DNA of 64,000 nt from Halopiger aswanensis. GTDB taxonomy: Archaea > Halobacteriota > Halobacteria > Halobacteriales > Natrialbaceae. The DNA lies in NCBI RefSeq assembly GCF_003610195.1, contig NZ_RAPO01000003.1, forward strand, positions 124,001-188,000, read 5' to 3'. Numbering within the stretch: position 1 is the stretch's first letter; each line of letters begins with the position of its first letter. The notes under the pieces are model-generated. The model saw nothing but the letters and a program-made list of their open reading frames with translations. It had not been told where the DNA came from and made no database searches. Below are positions 15,462 through 23,185 of the stretch, in pieces. The translations under genes were made by a program, and so were the position numbers.

Positions 15462-17474
15462 TCAGGCGTCCTCGTAGATACGATCGACGCGATCGGCGAA
15501 CCGATCGAGGATTGCGCGGCGCTTCTTCTTCATCGTCGGCGTCAACATCTCGTTTTCCTCGGTGAACTCCTGTGGGACCAGTTCGAACCGCTTGATCGTC
15601 TCGTAGCCGTCTAACCCCTCGTTGACCCGGTCGACTTCCCGCTGGACGTACTCGCGGACGCGCTCGTCGTCGCACATCGCTTCGGGATCGGCCGGCAGGT
15701 CGATACCCTCACGCTCGGCCCACTCGCGAACGTGATCCGTATTGGGAACGATCAGCGCACCGACGAACTTCTCGCCGTCGCCGACGACCATCGCCTGCTC
15801 GACGACCTCGCTCGAGACGAACTTGTCCTCGATCGGCGCCGGCGCGACGTTCTTCCCCGTCGAGAGGACGAGGATCTGTTTCGCCCGGTCGCGGAACTCG
15901 AGGTAGTCGTCGGGGCGGCGGTGGACGATGTCGCCGGTGCGGAACCACTGGCCCGACGCCTCGCGCTTGCCCTCGCCGTCGGCCATGACGGTCGCTTCGC
16001 TCTCGTCGATATCGTCGGTAAAGGATCGATCCGTCGCGCCGGGTTTGTTCCAGTAGCCGCGCGTGACGTTCGGCCCGCGGACGAGGAGTTCGCCGACCTC
16101 GCCGGGGTCGTCGGCGAAGGCGGCCTGATCGGCGACGCTCTCGTCGATCGCGATCTCGACGTCGACGACGGGCGGGCCGATGGTGCCGATCTTCACCTCG
16201 CCCGGCGGGTTCACCGAGATGACCGGCGACGTCTCGGTCAGGCCGTACCCCTCGTGGATCGGCAGCCCCATCGCGTGATAGAGCTGGCACAGCTCCGGCG
16301 AGAGGCTCCCGCCGCCGCTGATCAGGAGTTCGATCTCGCCGCCCAGCGCCTCGCGGACCGTCGAGAAGACGAGTTTGTCCGCGAGCGCTCGCTTCGCGCG
16401 CAGCAGCGGGCCCGGATCGTCGGCCTCCTGGTACGCGACGCCGACGTCGGTGGCCCACTCGAAGATGCGCTTCTTGGCGGCAGACTCGCTCGCCTGCTCT
16501 CGAATCCGGTCGTAGATCTTCTCGTAGACCCGCGGGACGCTCGTGGCGGTCGTCGGCTCGACGAGCGAGAAATCCTCCTGCAGCGTGTCCGGGCTCTCGG
16601 CGTACGCGACGGAGGCGCCGGTCGCGAACAGCACGAAGTGCCCGGCCGTGCGCTCGAAGACGTGGGCCAGCGGGAGATAGGAGACGGCCCGGGAGGTCTC
16701 GTCCAGCGTCGGCACGTCGTCGTCCCTGTCGGGACGGGATGCGAACCGCCTGTGGACCTGGTTGACGTTCGACCGGAAGTTCCGGTGGGTCAGGCGGACG
16801 CCCTTCGGTTTCCCCGTCGTCCCGCTCGTGTAGATCAGACTCGCCAGATCGTCCATCGCCGGCGCGTCGACCCACGTCTGGTAGGTCGCGAGGTCGAAGA
16901 CCTCGTCGCCGCGCTCGTAGAGGTCCGCGAGCGTGAACACGTCGTCGCGCTCGGCGGCGTCGTGGCCCTCGAGGTCGTCCATCGAGACGATAAATTCCAG
17001 ATCGAGATCGTCCTCGACGGCGAGGACGCGCTCGAGTAGTTCGCGGTTCTCGACGACGACGCCGCTCGCGTCGGGGTCGTCGAGCAGGTACTCGACTTTC
17101 TCTTCCGACGATCCGGTGTAGACGGTCGTCACGACCGCGCCGGCACCGAGCAGGGCGAAGTCACACTGGGCCCACTCCATCCGGGTATTCGCGAAGATGC
17201 CGATCCGGTCGCCGCGCTCGACGCCGAGGTCGCGAAAGCCGGCCGCGAGCCGGCGGACGATATCGCGCATCTCGGCGTAGGAGATCGTGCGAAACTCGCC
17301 GGGCGTCGCCGCGGGGAGGACCGAATCGGTCAGCGAGCGATCGTAGATGCCGCCCTTGTACTGCTGGGCCGGCCGGTTGGCGTTGCGTTCGGCCGAGGCC
17401 TCGAACATCCGTCCTAAGGTGGTCTCGTCGATCACCTCGTCCTCGTACTCGCGTTCGGCGTCCCGCCAGTGCAT
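15462..17474 (-). CDS. long-chain fatty acid-CoA ligase (AMP-forming)
   Basis: 670 residues of the ANL superfamily. The AMP-binding P-loop LIYTSGTTGKPKG, the adenine motif GYGLTETSPV, the hinge WFRTGDIVHRRPDDYLEFRDR and the C-terminal catalytic Lys in LSTGKNVAP (long-chain ligase form) are visible. It activates fatty acids to acyl-CoA in the cytoplasm. ATG 17474 was chosen over an upstream in-frame ATG because a TTTTAT box on the minus strand lies about 25 nt before it, giving a leaderless message. A perfect 7-bp palindrome sits between the box and the start, suggesting control by a fatty-acid-type repressor. Confidence 0.93.
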   Translation of the reverse strand: MHWRDAEREYEDEVIDETTLGRMFEASAERNANRPAQQYKGGIYDRSLTDSVLPAATPGEFRTISYAEMRDIVRRLAAGFRDLGVERGDRIGIFANTRMEWAQCDFALLGAGAVVTTVYTGSSEEKVEYLLDDPDASGVVVENRELLERVLAVEDDLDLEFIVSMDDLEGHDAAERDDVFTLADLYERGDEVFDLATYQTWVDAPAMDDLASLIYTSGTTGKPKGVRLTHRNFRSNVNQVHRRFASRPDRDDDVPTLDETSRAVSYLPLAHVFERTAGHFVLFATGASVAYAESPDTLQEDFSLVEPTTATSVPRVYEKIYDRIREQASESAAKKRIFEWATDVGVAYQEADDPGPLLRAKRALADKLVFSTVREALGGEIELLISGGGSLSPELCQLYHAMGLPIHEGYGLTETSPVISVNPPGEVKIGTIGPPVVDVEIAIDESVADQAAFADDPGEVGELLVRGPNVTRGYWNKPGATDRSFTDDIDESEATVMADGEGKREASGQWFRTGDIVHRRPDDYLEFRDRAKQILVLSTGKNVAPAPIEDKFVSSEVVEQAMVVGDGEKFVGALIVPNTDHVREWAEREGIDLPADPEAMCDDERVREYVQREVDRVNEGLDGYETIKRFELVPQEFTEENEMLTPTMKKKRRAILDRFADRVDRIYEDA

Positions 17475-17476
17475 AG

Positions 17477-17499
17477 CGTATGCCACAATCTCGCATACG
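17477..17499. promoter_or_regulatory. palindrome CGTATGC-N9-GCATACG in the acyl-CoA ligase promoter
   Basis: Two perfectly complementary 7-bp arms separated by nine bases, lying between the TATA-like box (TTTTAT on the minus strand) and the leaderless ATG at 17474. The position would let a bound dimer block transcription initiation. The regulator is unknown. Confidence 0.55.
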
Positions 17500-17599
17500 A
17501 TAAAACGTGAGGAAACTGATTGCATCCGCGAGAAGGTTTATTCAGTCGTCGACGCTCGACCGAAATTGGAGCCACGACGGCTGTCAGGCCGCAGATTCG

Positions 17600-18550
17600 T
17601 TACTCGTCGCGAGCGTCTAGGTAGCCGAGCACGCCGCGGACGTTCATCGCGGCCTCGGCTCGCGCCTTCCGCTCGCTCCAGGCGTCGAACAGCGATTCGT
17701 CGGCCGTCTCCGCGAAGTGTTCGACGACCGCCTCGTCGTCCTCGAGTTCCGCGCGCTTCGTCTCGACGGCGTCGACCCACGCCGAGAGGACGTCCCCGTA
17801 CTCGTCGAGCGCCCCCCCGAGGTCGTCGCTGACGTCCCGCGGGCCGAAGTGCGTGTAGAGCAGGACGTCCGGGTCGATTTCGGCGATCGTCTCGAGGTCC
17901 GCGAGGCACTGCTCGAGGTCGAAATCGGAGGGCGGCGAAGTTTCGACTGTCCGTTCCCGCTCGGGGACCCAGATACCGGCGGCGTCACCGGTGAAGACCG
18001 CATCGTTCGCGGGGTCCTCGAAGATCACCTGGTGGAAGGCGTGGCCGGGAGCCTCGTGGACGCGCAGTTCGTGGGTTCCGAGGTCGATAGTATCGCCGTC
18101 CTCGATGCCGACGATCCGATCCTTCGGGATCGGCTCGGGTTCGACGTAGAACTCCCACTGATCGCCGACGGCGTTTTTCGTCCCCGCGACGAGTTTCTCC
18201 GGATCGGCCAGCAGGCTCGCGCCGACCTCGGGGACGTAGACGTCCGCGTTCGGGCACTTCTCGGCGAGAAAGCCCGCGCCGCCGGCGTGGTCCAGGTGGA
18301 TATGGGTTACTGCGACGGCTGCGAGTTCCTCGCGGTCGATGCCGAGTTCCTCGAGGGCCGCGAGGATGCGCTCGTGGTTGGTGCCGATGCCGCTCTCGAC
18401 GACCGCCGGTCGGTCGGCGTCGAGAATGTACGCGGCGCCGTAGCCGCTGGTGTCGTACATGCCGGTGTCGAGGTAGTAGAGATCCGAGCAGTCGCCGGTC
18501 GTGACTTCGCGGACGGCTCCAGCATTCGCGTCCGTATCCGTATCGGCCAT
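17600..18550 (-). CDS. metallo-beta-lactamase fold hydrolase
   Basis: 316 residues. The metal motif is complete: THIHLDHAGG with His83, His85, Asp87 and His88, then the later ligands in EAPGHAFHQV and FTGDAAGIW, and a distal HFGPRDV histidine. The second half (about 215-316) is helical, as in the broad glyoxalase-II/flavoprotein-like MBL hydrolases. A TTTTAT box on the minus strand, 24 nt before the ATG, supports the start. The substrate (thioester, lactone or nucleotide) cannot be decided; the head-to-tail position behind the acyl-CoA ligase is suggestive but the two have separate promoters. Confidence 0.88.
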   Translation of the reverse strand: MADTDTDANAGAVREVTTGDCSDLYYLDTGMYDTSGYGAAYILDADRPAVVESGIGTNHERILAALEELGIDREELAAVAVTHIHLDHAGGAGFLAEKCPNADVYVPEVGASLLADPEKLVAGTKNAVGDQWEFYVEPEPIPKDRIVGIEDGDTIDLGTHELRVHEAPGHAFHQVIFEDPANDAVFTGDAAGIWVPERERTVETSPPSDFDLEQCLADLETIAEIDPDVLLYTHFGPRDVSDDLGGALDEYGDVLSAWVDAVETKRAELEDDEAVVEHFAETADESLFDAWSERKARAEAAMNVRGVLGYLDARDE

Positions 18551-18610
18551 ACCGATACCCCGTCGCGAAGCGGGATAAAAATCATGTTAACAGCAGGCAA
18601 GCCCGCGACT

Positions 18611-19528
18611 TCAGTCGTCGGACTGCTCCTTCCACTCGCCGATCCCCGACGGATCGAGGTGGACGTGCGCGTCGCCGACGTCGTCGATCGATCGCAGTCG
18701 GTCGACTAGCTCCGACTCGATATCGTGGGCCTCCCGAAACGGCATGTCGCCGTCGACCTCGACGTGAACCTCGACCTCGAGGACGACCCCGTCGTAGAAG
18801 ACCGTCAGGTCGTGGACGCCCTCGACGTCGGGGTGGCTCCGCAGCGCCTCGGTGATCTCCGCGCGCTGTGCCGGGCTGGCCGCGGCGCCGATGAGGTAGT
18901 CGACGTTCTCGCGCCCGATCTCGATTCCCTGGTAGATGACCAGCAGGCTGACGAGGCCGCCGGCGATCGGATCGAGCAGTGGGACCCCGAACAGGACCCC
19001 GCAGACGCCGACGACGGCCGCAAAGGAGGTGTAGATATCGTTCAGACAGTCCGTCGCGAGGGCGGCCAGCGAGGTCGACTCGAGCCGTTGGTTGACCAGT
19101 TCCGTGTAGCGGTAGACGAGGTACATGTCGACGATCGAAAAGCCGAGCGCAGCGAGCAGCAGGAAGTTGAACTCGACCTCGACGCCGTGGAGGATCCCCT
19201 GCGCGGAGTCGTAGAGCAGATTCAGCCCGAGCAGTGCAATGACGGCGCCGACGAACAGCGCCGTCAGCGGCTCGATCCGGGCGTGACCGTGCGGGTGGGT
19301 CGCGTCGGGTTCCTCGAACGAACTCCGCCCCCAGACCAGGACGACGACGCTCGCGACCAGATCCGCGACCGAGTGGGCCGCGTCCGCGAGCAGGGCGACG
19401 CTCCCGAAGGTCAGCCCCACGACCCCCTCGAAGAGGATCTTCACCGCGTTGCCGAGGACGTTCACCCCCGACGCGCGGACGAACGCCCGCCTGTCATCGG
19501 TCGCATCGCCGGTCGCGTCGCCGGTCAT
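18611..19528 (-). CDS. cation diffusion facilitator (CDF) metal exporter
   Basis: 305 residues from MTGDATG. Six membrane helices; helix II carries ADAAHSVADL and helix V ATDCLNDIYTS, the Asp/His metal-site residues of the CDF/ZnT family, and a His-rich loop (HPHGHARIEP) follows helix II-III. The C-terminal soluble domain (about 225-305) has the ferredoxin-like dimer fold with SHPDVEGVHDL and HVEVDGDMPFREAHDI. It exports Zn2+, Mn2+, Fe2+ or Co2+ by proton exchange. The ATG at 19528 is preferred over an upstream start (19585) because the promoter palindrome lies between them. Confidence 0.88.
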   Translation of the reverse strand: MTGDATGDATDDRRAFVRASGVNVLGNAVKILFEGVVGLTFGSVALLADAAHSVADLVASVVVLVWGRSSFEEPDATHPHGHARIEPLTALFVGAVIALLGLNLLYDSAQGILHGVEVEFNFLLLAALGFSIVDMYLVYRYTELVNQRLESTSLAALATDCLNDIYTSFAAVVGVCGVLFGVPLLDPIAGGLVSLLVIYQGIEIGRENVDYLIGAAASPAQRAEITEALRSHPDVEGVHDLTVFYDGVVLEVEVHVEVDGDMPFREAHDIESELVDRLRSIDDVGDAHVHLDPSGIGEWKEQSDD

Positions 19529-19535
19529 AACTCGT

Positions 19536-19552
19536 TTTAGAGACAGTCTAAA
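19536..19552. promoter_or_regulatory. palindrome TTTAGA-N5-TCTAAA upstream of the CDF exporter
   Basis: A 17-bp perfect inverted repeat (arms TTTAGA/TCTAAA) ending seven bases before the CDF start codon. One arm doubles as a TATA-like element. A metal-responsive repressor would fit the gene type, but the motif differs from the DtxR-like site at 7280. Confidence 0.5.
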
Positions 19553-19643
19553 CTTGGGTCTTCCGGTGCCCGCGAGCCCTGGCAATCGTTCACGACGTGC
19601 AGTTCGGTCACTGCCGCGGCAGTTCCAGAATTCTCATGTAGCC

Positions 19644-19662
19644 GCCGTCGAAAGCTGACGGC
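19644..19662 (+). other. short hairpin GCCGTC-N7-GACGGC
   Basis: A 6-bp perfect stem with a 7-base loop, 37 bases upstream of the riboswitch. It could belong to the leader or to the end of the divergent promoter region; no further support. Confidence 0.35.
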
Positions 19663-19698
19663 GAATCGTTCGTCGAAGCAGCGCTCGCGTCGAAATCC

Positions 19699-19807
19699 GG
19701 GCGATGGGGCCCGCCCGATCCAACCGTCGGCTGCACAACGGTGCTCGCGACCGCGTACCCGTGACTGCGACTGCGATCACGACCGCAGCCGGCTGACGGT
19801 CCCTGCC
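19699..19807 (+). ncRNA. fluoride riboswitch (crcB RNA motif)
   Basis: The 5' hairpin GGGCGATGGGGCCCGCCC differs at one base from the corresponding part of the Thermotoga petrophila fluoride aptamer. The 3' part GGCTGACGGTCCCTGCC matches the family's GCUGAUGGCCUCUAC-type end. The loop GGGGCC (19705-19710) can pair with GGTCCC (19798-19803) to make the expected pseudoknot, and an extended P3 stem joins GTCGGCTGC (about 19726-19734) to GCAGCCGGC (about 19785-19793). It ends 12 bases before the first crcB start, so fluoride binding probably controls translation initiation or early transcription of the two channel genes. Confidence 0.85.
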
Positions 19808-19819
19808 AGTCCACCGATC

Positions 19820-20263
19820 ATGGTAGCCGACCGCACACAGTCACATCCCCTCGTCCGACTCGAGACGCTCGCACTGATCGCCGTCGGTGGCTTCGCCGGC
19901 TCGAACCTCCGGTACTTCGTCGACGGCGTACTCCCCGCGATTCCCGCCGTGATAGTCGTCAACGCTGCGGGGAGTTTTCTCCTCGGCCTGTTCGCCTACG
20001 AGGCGCAGTCTCTCGACCTCCTCGAGCGCCGCACGCGGCTCGTCTTCACGACCGGCTTTCTCTCCTCGCTGACGACCTACAGCACGTTCGCGATCCAAAC
20101 CGCGCTCGAGGCGGGGCCCGCCGAGCCGCTGTTGCTCGCCGCGATCGTCGTCGCCAACTACGGGCTCGGGTTCGCGGGCGTGCTGGCGAGCCGCGCGCTG
20201 GTCCGGCACTTCACCGAGGATACCGAAGCGGCGGTCGACTCCGAGGAAGGTGAGACGGCGTGA
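19820..20263 (+). CDS. crcB1: Fluc/CrcB fluoride channel, subunit 1
   Basis: 147 residues, four membrane helices. Family signatures: GGFAGSNLRYFVDG at the N-terminus, VVNAAGSFLLG with the pore Asn in helix II, and GFLSSLTTYSTF, matching the GFCGGLTTFSTF Na+/Phe-box region. It forms a dimeric fluoride export channel in the cytoplasmic membrane. It overlaps the second crcB gene by four bases and lies just behind the fluoride riboswitch. A C-terminal acidic tail (about 132-147) is typical for the host. Two unequal genes suggest a heterodimer. Confidence 0.93.
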   Translation: MVADRTQSHPLVRLETLALIAVGGFAGSNLRYFVDGVLPAIPAVIVVNAAGSFLLGLFAYEAQSLDLLERRTRLVFTTGFLSSLTTYSTFAIQTALEAGPAEPLLLAAIVVANYGLGFAGVLASRALVRHFTEDTEAAVDSEEGETA

Positions 20264-20652
20264 TCGAAGCGCTCGTCCCGGCAATCGCGATCGACCTCGA
20301 GCCGGCCCACGTCGTCGGCACCGGCGGCGCGATCGGCGCCGTCCTCCGCCATCAAGTGTCGCTGCGGCTCTCGAGCGAACGGTTCCCGTGGCCGACGCTC
20401 GTAGTGAACGTCCTCGGGAGCTTCGTCTTCGCGCTGGCGATCTTCGCCGGCGCCGGTGACTCTGCGCTCCGATTGCTCGGGACCGGGATCTGCGGCTCGT
20501 TTACGACGTTTTCGTCATTTTCCGTCGAAACGGTCCAGCTCTACGAACGCGGCGAGCGGTGGCTCGCAGTTGCCAACGCCGCTGGGAATCTCGTCCTCTC
20601 GCTGGCGGGAATCGGCCTCGCGCGGATAGTCGTCGCCGGCACCCCGCTGTGA
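20260..20652 (+). CDS. crcB2: Fluc/CrcB fluoride channel, subunit 2
   Basis: 130 residues, four helices, with GTGGAIGAVLRH, TLVVNVLGSFVF and GICGSFTTFSSFSVET. The GTG start overlaps the upstream TGA (GTGA), so translation is coupled to crcB1. Heteromeric Fluc channels made from two half-conserved subunits are known in several bacteria; both partners here keep the central Asn and the Thr/Ser/Phe box. Confidence 0.93.
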   Translation: MIEALVPAIAIDLEPAHVVGTGGAIGAVLRHQVSLRLSSERFPWPTLVVNVLGSFVFALAIFAGAGDSALRLLGTGICGSFTTFSSFSVETVQLYERGERWLAVANAAGNLVLSLAGIGLARIVVAGTPL

Positions 20653-20905
20653 GACGTGGTGCCGCCGCGGCCGCCGAAACCGCGAGGATCGCGGCGAGCA
20701 CGCCGTCCCGGTGCGTTTAAGATTGGGAATCGGAATGCTCATCTTCACCGGCATCTCGACGGTCGTACTCGGCCTGTGATCCGGCACGCGAACAGAATAT
20801 ATTTCGGCGTTTCAAAGCGTCTCGAGGCGACTCGAGGCGGCGTCAGCGCCGCGTCGGTCGAGCGTCTGACTGAACTTCAAGTGTCGGGATGTGGCCCTCG
20901 ACGGT
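20653..20905. other. intergenic, no confident gene
   Basis: 253 bases. A frame ending at 20779 encodes a short hydrophobic run (GMLIFTGISTVVLGL) after a TTTAAG box at 20717-20722, but it is too short and lacks a clear start to be called. Confidence 0.4.
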
Positions 20906-21007
20906 ATGGCAGTCGACGCCCCCACCCCCACACCAACGACGACCCCCCAGCAACCCCGACCGTTCGTCGACACGACTGCGACGCGCGAACGGAGGGCAGC
21001 CCGATGA
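20906..21007 (+). CDS. possible 33-residue Thr/Pro-rich peptide
   Basis: An ATG at 20906, about 25 nt after a TTCAAG box, opens a 33-codon frame rich in Pro, Thr and Ala with a basic end (RERRAAR). Its TGA overlaps the ATG of the next small frame (ATGA). The composition is not strongly protein-like; the coupling and leaderless geometry are the only support. Confidence 0.3.
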   Translation: MAVDAPTPTPTTTPQQPRPFVDTTATRERRAAR

Positions 21008-21237
21008 CGACGCTGACGATTGCGATGACGACGGCGATAACGCTGCTCAAAGTCCTCCGAACCCTCGGAATCGGCACTGAAACGCGGAACCAACGACACC
21101 TCACGCAGCGGTTCCGTGGCAGTTTGCGCGAGCGCTTCCGCACGCTCGTGCCGGTCGTCCTCGCACTCGCCGTGATCGGGATCGGCACGATCGTCTACGC
21201 GGAACTCGTGTTCGTGCTCCTCGAGTACGCCGAATAA
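21004..21237 (+). CDS. possible small membrane protein
   Basis: 77 residues with two hydrophobic stretches (TLTIAMTTAITLLKVL and VVLALAVIGIGTIVYAELVFVLL) around a basic loop. The start overlaps the stop of the preceding 33-codon frame by four bases. No family recognised. The hydrophobic pattern is better than expected of a random frame, but the opposite strand also carries open frames. Confidence 0.45.
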   Translation: MTTLTIAMTTAITLLKVLRTLGIGTETRNQRHLTQRFRGSLRERFRTLVPVVLALAVIGIGTIVYAELVFVLLEYAE

Positions 21238-21277
21238 CGCGCCGGTGACCCGCTCGTTTTTGACCGACCTCGCCGTC

Positions 21278-22486
21278 CTACGCCGTCGCCAACTCCTCGA
21301 ACGCCGCTGCCGCCGTCCGGGTCCCCTTCGAGATCAGCACGTCGCCGCCCTGAATCTCGGCGTCGGCGTCGCCGACGAGCAGCCAGCCGTCCTCGGGACG
21401 GCGGATCGCGATGATCGACATCGTCGACTCGGTGTCCGGAACGCCGGCGGCGATCTCGGTCCCGTCGAGGTCGCTCCCTTCGTCGACCGCGACGCGCACG
21501 ATGATCTCGTCGCTCTCCTCGACCGCCATCTGGACGACCGGGTGAACGTCGATATCGCGCAGCACGCCCTCGCTGATATCGATCGCCGCGTCGCTGATGA
21601 CCTCCGTGGCGCTGCCGAGGTGAATCAGCCCTCGGAGCGCGACCGGATCGGAGGCGTCCGCGGCCGCCCGCAGCGTCCACGCCTCGAAGCGCGACTCTAA
21701 GGCGTCGACCTCGACCTCGAGGTTGCGAACCTCCTCGGCCAGCGCCTCGCTGTCGAAGAGGACGGCGCTGTAGGCCAGATCGACCGCCAGCTCCGAGAGG
21801 TTCTTCATGTGGACGATCGTGTCGACGGCCCGCTCTAAGTCCGGGATGTCGGGGACGTCCGCCGACGGGCGCTCGTAGGCGGCGCCGGTCATCGTCTCGC
21901 AGACGTCGCCGATCGCGACCTCGGGGCCCCGCAAGAGCGCGACGTCGTTCGCCCGGATGGCGGTCTCGGGACCGGGATTCAGCAGCCACTCGTCACCGCG
22001 ACGCAGGGCGATCACGCGCACGCCCGTCTCCGACTCGAGGTCGATATCCGCGAGCGTCCGATCCACGTAGACCGAGTCGGGATCGACGACGCCGCGGACG
22101 AGCGTTTCGACGGCCTCGGGCAGGGCCGCCCGCATCGCCTCCGGGAGCCCGATATCCTCGAGGACGACCTTCGCAATGTCGCCGGCCGCGTCGCTGATGT
22201 CGTCGGCCGCGGTGACGATACCGATGACGGGCGCGAGCTTCTCGGCGTCGTCGGGGCTCCGCGTCGCCATCATCAACCCCATCCGCGCGCGCATCTCGAG
22301 GACGTCCATCCGCTCCTCTAGACGAAGCACCTCCGTCGCGATGTCCTCGCTCGAGTGGAGTACCGCGGAGTAGGAGAGATCGATCAGCAGCTCCGCCGTG
22401 TCCTTCATCTCGACGAGCACGTCCTTGACGTTGACCGGCTCGTACTCGATCGGTGCCGACGACGTCTCGCCCTCGAGCGGGTCCAT
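21278..22486 (-). CDS. tandem PhoU/RCK_C (TrkA C-terminal) domain protein
   Basis: 402 residues built from two similar halves. Each has a PhoU-like helical part (MKDTAELLIDLSYSAVLHSSEDIATEV near 25-50; MKNLSELAVDLAYSAVLFDSEALAEEV near 230-260) followed by an RCK_C ligand-binding domain (VRVIALRRGDEWLLNPGPET; MSIIAIRRPEDGWLLVGDAD). No membrane segment or pore is present, so it is a soluble regulator that probably binds a small ligand such as c-di-AMP and controls a K+ or other transporter. The ATG at 22486 begins the conserved MDPLEGE leader; the frame open further upstream has no similarity. Confidence 0.83.
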   Translation of the reverse strand: MDPLEGETSSAPIEYEPVNVKDVLVEMKDTAELLIDLSYSAVLHSSEDIATEVLRLEERMDVLEMRARMGLMMATRSPDDAEKLAPVIGIVTAADDISDAAGDIAKVVLEDIGLPEAMRAALPEAVETLVRGVVDPDSVYVDRTLADIDLESETGVRVIALRRGDEWLLNPGPETAIRANDVALLRGPEVAIGDVCETMTGAAYERPSADVPDIPDLERAVDTIVHMKNLSELAVDLAYSAVLFDSEALAEEVRNLEVEVDALESRFEAWTLRAAADASDPVALRGLIHLGSATEVISDAAIDISEGVLRDIDVHPVVQMAVEESDEIIVRVAVDEGSDLDGTEIAAGVPDTESTMSIIAIRRPEDGWLLVGDADAEIQGGDVLISKGTRTAAAAFEELATA

Positions 22487-22647
22487 ACGTCGAACCAGCC
22501 TCCCCACCGAAAAAAGCGTTTCCCGCCGGGAAATCCACCCGACGGCTCGCGTGGCGACGTTCTCCGCCCCGAGACGAACCGTGCAACCGATTGTCCCAGC
22601 GAGGATCGGCACCCGTCCGGTCAGCGCAGGCGAGGTTCGATAGCCCT

Positions 22648-23097
22648 CTACTCCCGAACGAACGGAATCGCCGCGGTTGCCTCGGCCCGGTTTCGCTTGT
22701 CGCGAATCGCCTCGACGTAGGCCTCGACATCGGCCGCCGAACAGCCGAGCGGTTCGGCAGCCCGCTCGGCGTCCATGTCGAACCAGCCGTACAACACGAA
22801 GACGCGCATCTCCGGTTCGGTAAGCAGCGTTCGTTCGCGGAGAACGTCGAGGAGGTCGGCGAACTCGGTCTCCTCGAATCCGTTCGCGAACCGCCGGTAC
22901 AGCCGATCCTCGACCGCGGAGAGGAGGATCTTTCCCTCCTCCTCGTAGAGCCCGACGTCGACGACCGAGATGAACTCGGTGGGAAACGTTCCGAATCGCC
23001 GCTCCGACGAGTTGACGTACCCGAACGTCCGGTCCGGCTCGTCGACCGGCGTCGCCGTCGTCCCGTATCGGAGCCACACCTCCTCGTCGTTACTCAC
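22648..23097 (-). CDS. conserved haloarchaeal hypothetical protein with HTH-like C-terminus
   Basis: 149 residues. The first half has strands (TFGYVNSSERRFGTFPTEFISVV) and the second is helical; LLTEPEMRVFVLYGWFDMDAERAAEPLGCSAADVEAYVEAIRDKRN resembles a sigma-70 region 4/LuxR-type helix-turn-helix. A small DNA-binding regulator is plausible, not shown. The GTG start overlaps, by eight bases, the stop of a short upstream frame (GTGAGTAA), suggesting translational coupling. Confidence 0.65.
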   Translation of the reverse strand: MSNDEEVWLRYGTTATPVDEPDRTFGYVNSSERRFGTFPTEFISVVDVGLYEEEGKILLSAVEDRLYRRFANGFEETEFADLLDVLRERTLLTEPEMRVFVLYGWFDMDAERAAEPLGCSAADVEAYVEAIRDKRNRAEATAAIPFVRE

Positions 23098-23185
23098 GCC
23101 GTCTCACCTCGAGGCGGCGCGACTCGCGACCGCGACGCTCACCCGAGATCGAGACGGGACGCGTCCTCGAGCGGCGTCGTCTCAT
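23090..23185 (-). CDS. possible leaderless upstream ORF (31 residues, Arg-rich)
   Basis: An ATG at 23185 lies 27 nt from the centre of a strong TATA box (TTTATATC on the minus strand, 23215-23208), so the transcript would start at this codon. The frame encodes a highly basic 31-residue peptide and its TAA overlaps the GTG of the next gene. It may be a coupling or attenuation leader rather than a functional peptide. Confidence 0.35.
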   Translation of the reverse strand: MRRRRSRTRPVSISGERRGRESRRLEVRRRE

